This document shows, piece after piece, positions 4,964 through 6,231 of a stretch of DNA of 6,231 bases (positions are counted from its first letter, which is position 1; each line of letters begins with the position of its first letter). Under the pieces are notes generated by a model, which saw only the letters and a program-made list of their open reading frames with translations, was not told where the DNA came from and did not search any database. Source of the DNA: Desulfonatronum sp. (GTDB lineage: Bacteria; Desulfobacterota; Desulfovibrionia; Desulfovibrionales; Desulfonatronaceae); contig SKYX01000194.1 in NCBI GenBank assembly GCA_007127655.1, positions 1-6,231 on the forward strand. The letters run 5' to 3'. The position numbers were made by a program, and so were the translations under genes.

Positions 4964-6231
4964 GAGCCAGCCGACGGACTTGGTGAAGAGTTTGGCGAAT
5001 AATCACATTGGGAAATCAACGGAGAAGCCGGGGGAGCCTCCTTGGGCAGGATGAAATAAAAATTGTTGCCCATGGGGGTCGGCTCATAACCCATCCTGCC
5101 GCCGTGGAGTTCCACGATTTGGCGGATGAAGAACAAGCCGTGGCCCGTCCCCGGCTCCTGCCCGGTGTTTCCGGCCCGAAACCCTTCCTCAAAGAGGCGA
5201 TCCCGCTCTTCGCCGGTGATATGCGGTCCGGTGGTGAACACGTTCAGCTTGACCCCATCCAGGCCGTTGCCGAAGAAATTGGGCATGTCCTCCCATCCAT
5301 AGGACAGGAATTTGACCCAGCGGCCGCGGGCGTCGCGAACCGGGGCGGCGTACTTCACGGCGTTGGAAAACAGGTTGGCGTAGACCTGGGTGATCAGGCC
5401 GACGTCTACGACCACCTCGATTTCCTTGTCCGGAACCCCGGCCCAGGCGATTTCAATGTCGCGATCCTCGAACTGGGTCATGAATCGGGCAATCTGCGGA
5501 TCAATGATCTGGTTCTTGAAATTGCAGACCCGTTTCTCAAGGACGTACCTTCCCTGCTCAAAATGACTTCTGCGCAGCAACGTTTCCAGAAACAGGCTGG
5601 TATTGTCGTAGTGGCGCTGAATTTCCCGGAACTGGTCCTGAAGCGCGTCCTGAACGTAGTCCATTCTGGCGATGAGTTGTTTCCATCGCGCCTCGTCGCC
5701 GGACAGGGCGTCCGTAGGGAGGTGGTGCATATCCCCGGCCAGTTCGCCCAGGGCGTTGATGGTGCTTTCCAGGCGACGGTAAAACAATTTGAAGTACATG
5801 TTGGGCACGATGACGTTGTGCCCGATGTCCTTGACCAGGCTGCGAATGAACAGGATGTGTTCCTGGTTTTTCTGACTGATCATCCGGTTGTGCAGTTGAA
5901 AGCCGATCCGGTTGGCGTATTTTTCCAGAAAAAGACGGTCGTGGTCGGAAAGGGCATCTGCCGGATGAATGTCCAGGACGCCGATCAGGTGGTTCTCGGA
6001 GTCGGTCGGAGGATGGGGTTGCAGGTCCTTGTTGCCTTTGATCGGGAGATAATAGTGGCCCTCATGGATAGTGGGAATGGAGAAAAGGGGAATATTCGGC
6101 GCGGGGTTCGGTTTTTGGCCGCGTTCCGGACAAATGACGATATGATCGACGCGGTGATCCTGGAACATGTACAGGGTGCAGTCCAGGTTGAAAAAAACTT
6201 TCGGGACCAGGGCGCAGACGGTCATCAAATC
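4960..6231 (-). CDS. Sensor histidine kinase, C-terminal part (GAF-like region, DHp, HATPase)
   Basis: This is the C-terminal part of a two-component sensor kinase that would autophosphorylate on His and pass phosphate to a response regulator not in this window. The frame is open to the window edge, and the visible TTG (6226-6228) and ATG (6223-6225) lack a visible ribosome-binding site, so the true start is probably outside. Counting from that TTG, residues 1-112 resemble the end of a GAF-type sensor domain (IGVLDIHPADALSDHDRLFLEKYANRIG). A helical dimerisation region covers about 113-220, with likely phospho-acceptor H137 in DIGHNVIVPN. The ATPase domain (about 235-396) has an N box QVYANLFSNAVKY (281-293), a G2 box GTGHGLFFIRQIVELHGG (360-377) and a divergent G1 box VFTTGPHI (330-337). 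The tail is Ser/Pro-rich. No membrane segment is visible. Class is firm; signal and partner are unknown. Its position beside the envelope gene may or may not be functional. Confidence 0.88.
   Translation of the reverse strand, partial: DLMTVCALVPKVFFNLDCTLYMFQDHRVDHIVICPERGQKPNPAPNIPLFSIPTIHEGHYYLPIKGNKDLQPHPPTDSENHLIGVLDIHPADALSDHDRLFLEKYANRIGFQLHNRMISQKNQEHILFIRSLVKDIGHNVIVPNMYFKLFYRRLESTINALGELAGDMHHLPTDALSGDEARWKQLIARMDYVQDALQDQFREIQRHYDNTSLFLETLLRRSHFEQGRYVLEKRVCNFKNQIIDPQIARFMTQFEDRDIEIAWAGVPDKEIEVVVDVGLITQVYANLFSNAVKYAAPVRDARGRWVKFLSYGWEDMPNFFGNGLDGVKLNVFTTGPHITGEERDRLFEEGFRAGNTGQEPGTGHGLFFIRQIVELHGGRMGYEPTPMGNNFYFILPKEAPPASPLISQCDYSPNSSPSPSAGS

Overview
The window is a GC-rich bacterial segment with every recognisable gene on the minus strand, so transcription runs from high to low coordinates. 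The gene types (a GAF-type sensor kinase, a periplasmic von Willebrand A/OmpA fusion protein, an Fe(III) ABC importer), strong Shine-Dalgarno sequences and overall protein style suggest a Gram-negative bacterium, perhaps a sulfate reducer of the Desulfovibrionales. That taxonomic guess is an impression from the sequence and was not tested by a search.

In transcription order, the right part (6231 to about 4960) holds the C-terminal 420 or so residues of a sensor histidine kinase whose 5' end lies beyond the window. Its stop codon overlaps the -35 element of a candidate promoter (4935-4963). That promoter would drive a leader of about 155 nt containing a hairpin whose loop displays a near-perfect anti-16S sequence. 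The leader is followed by a 370-residue secreted protein with a vWA domain and a C-terminal OmpA-like domain (3659-4771). A perfect 10-bp GC hairpin sits in the 69-nt gap before a small secreted protein of unknown function (3149-3589). A strong intrinsic terminator (3087-3123) closes this block. The vWA/OmpA protein and the small protein are probably co-transcribed and both act in the periplasm or cell envelope.

The left part is a ferric-iron uptake operon. A good sigma-70 promoter (2977-3005) and a 12-bp palindrome (2951-2962) lie upstream of a periplasmic Fe(III)-binding protein (1864-2907, FbpA/FutA type). After a 170-nt gap comes a two-module inner-membrane permease (71-1693, FbpB type), probably starting with TTG. 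The expected ATPase (FbpC) would begin at the left edge, where a plausible ATG lies at 7-9 on the minus strand. The binding protein captures Fe(III) in the periplasm, the permease forms the channel, and the ATPase would power transport.

The iron operon is a well-known system. The least explained material is the vWA/OmpA block: a peptidoglycan-binding domain with Cys in place of the diaminopimelate-contacting Asp, the structured leader, the inter-gene GC hairpin, an unrecognised secreted partner, and an upstream kinase with atypical H and G1 boxes. No mobile elements, CRISPR arrays, tRNA or rRNA genes were seen, and no stretch over 300 bases lacks a gene.
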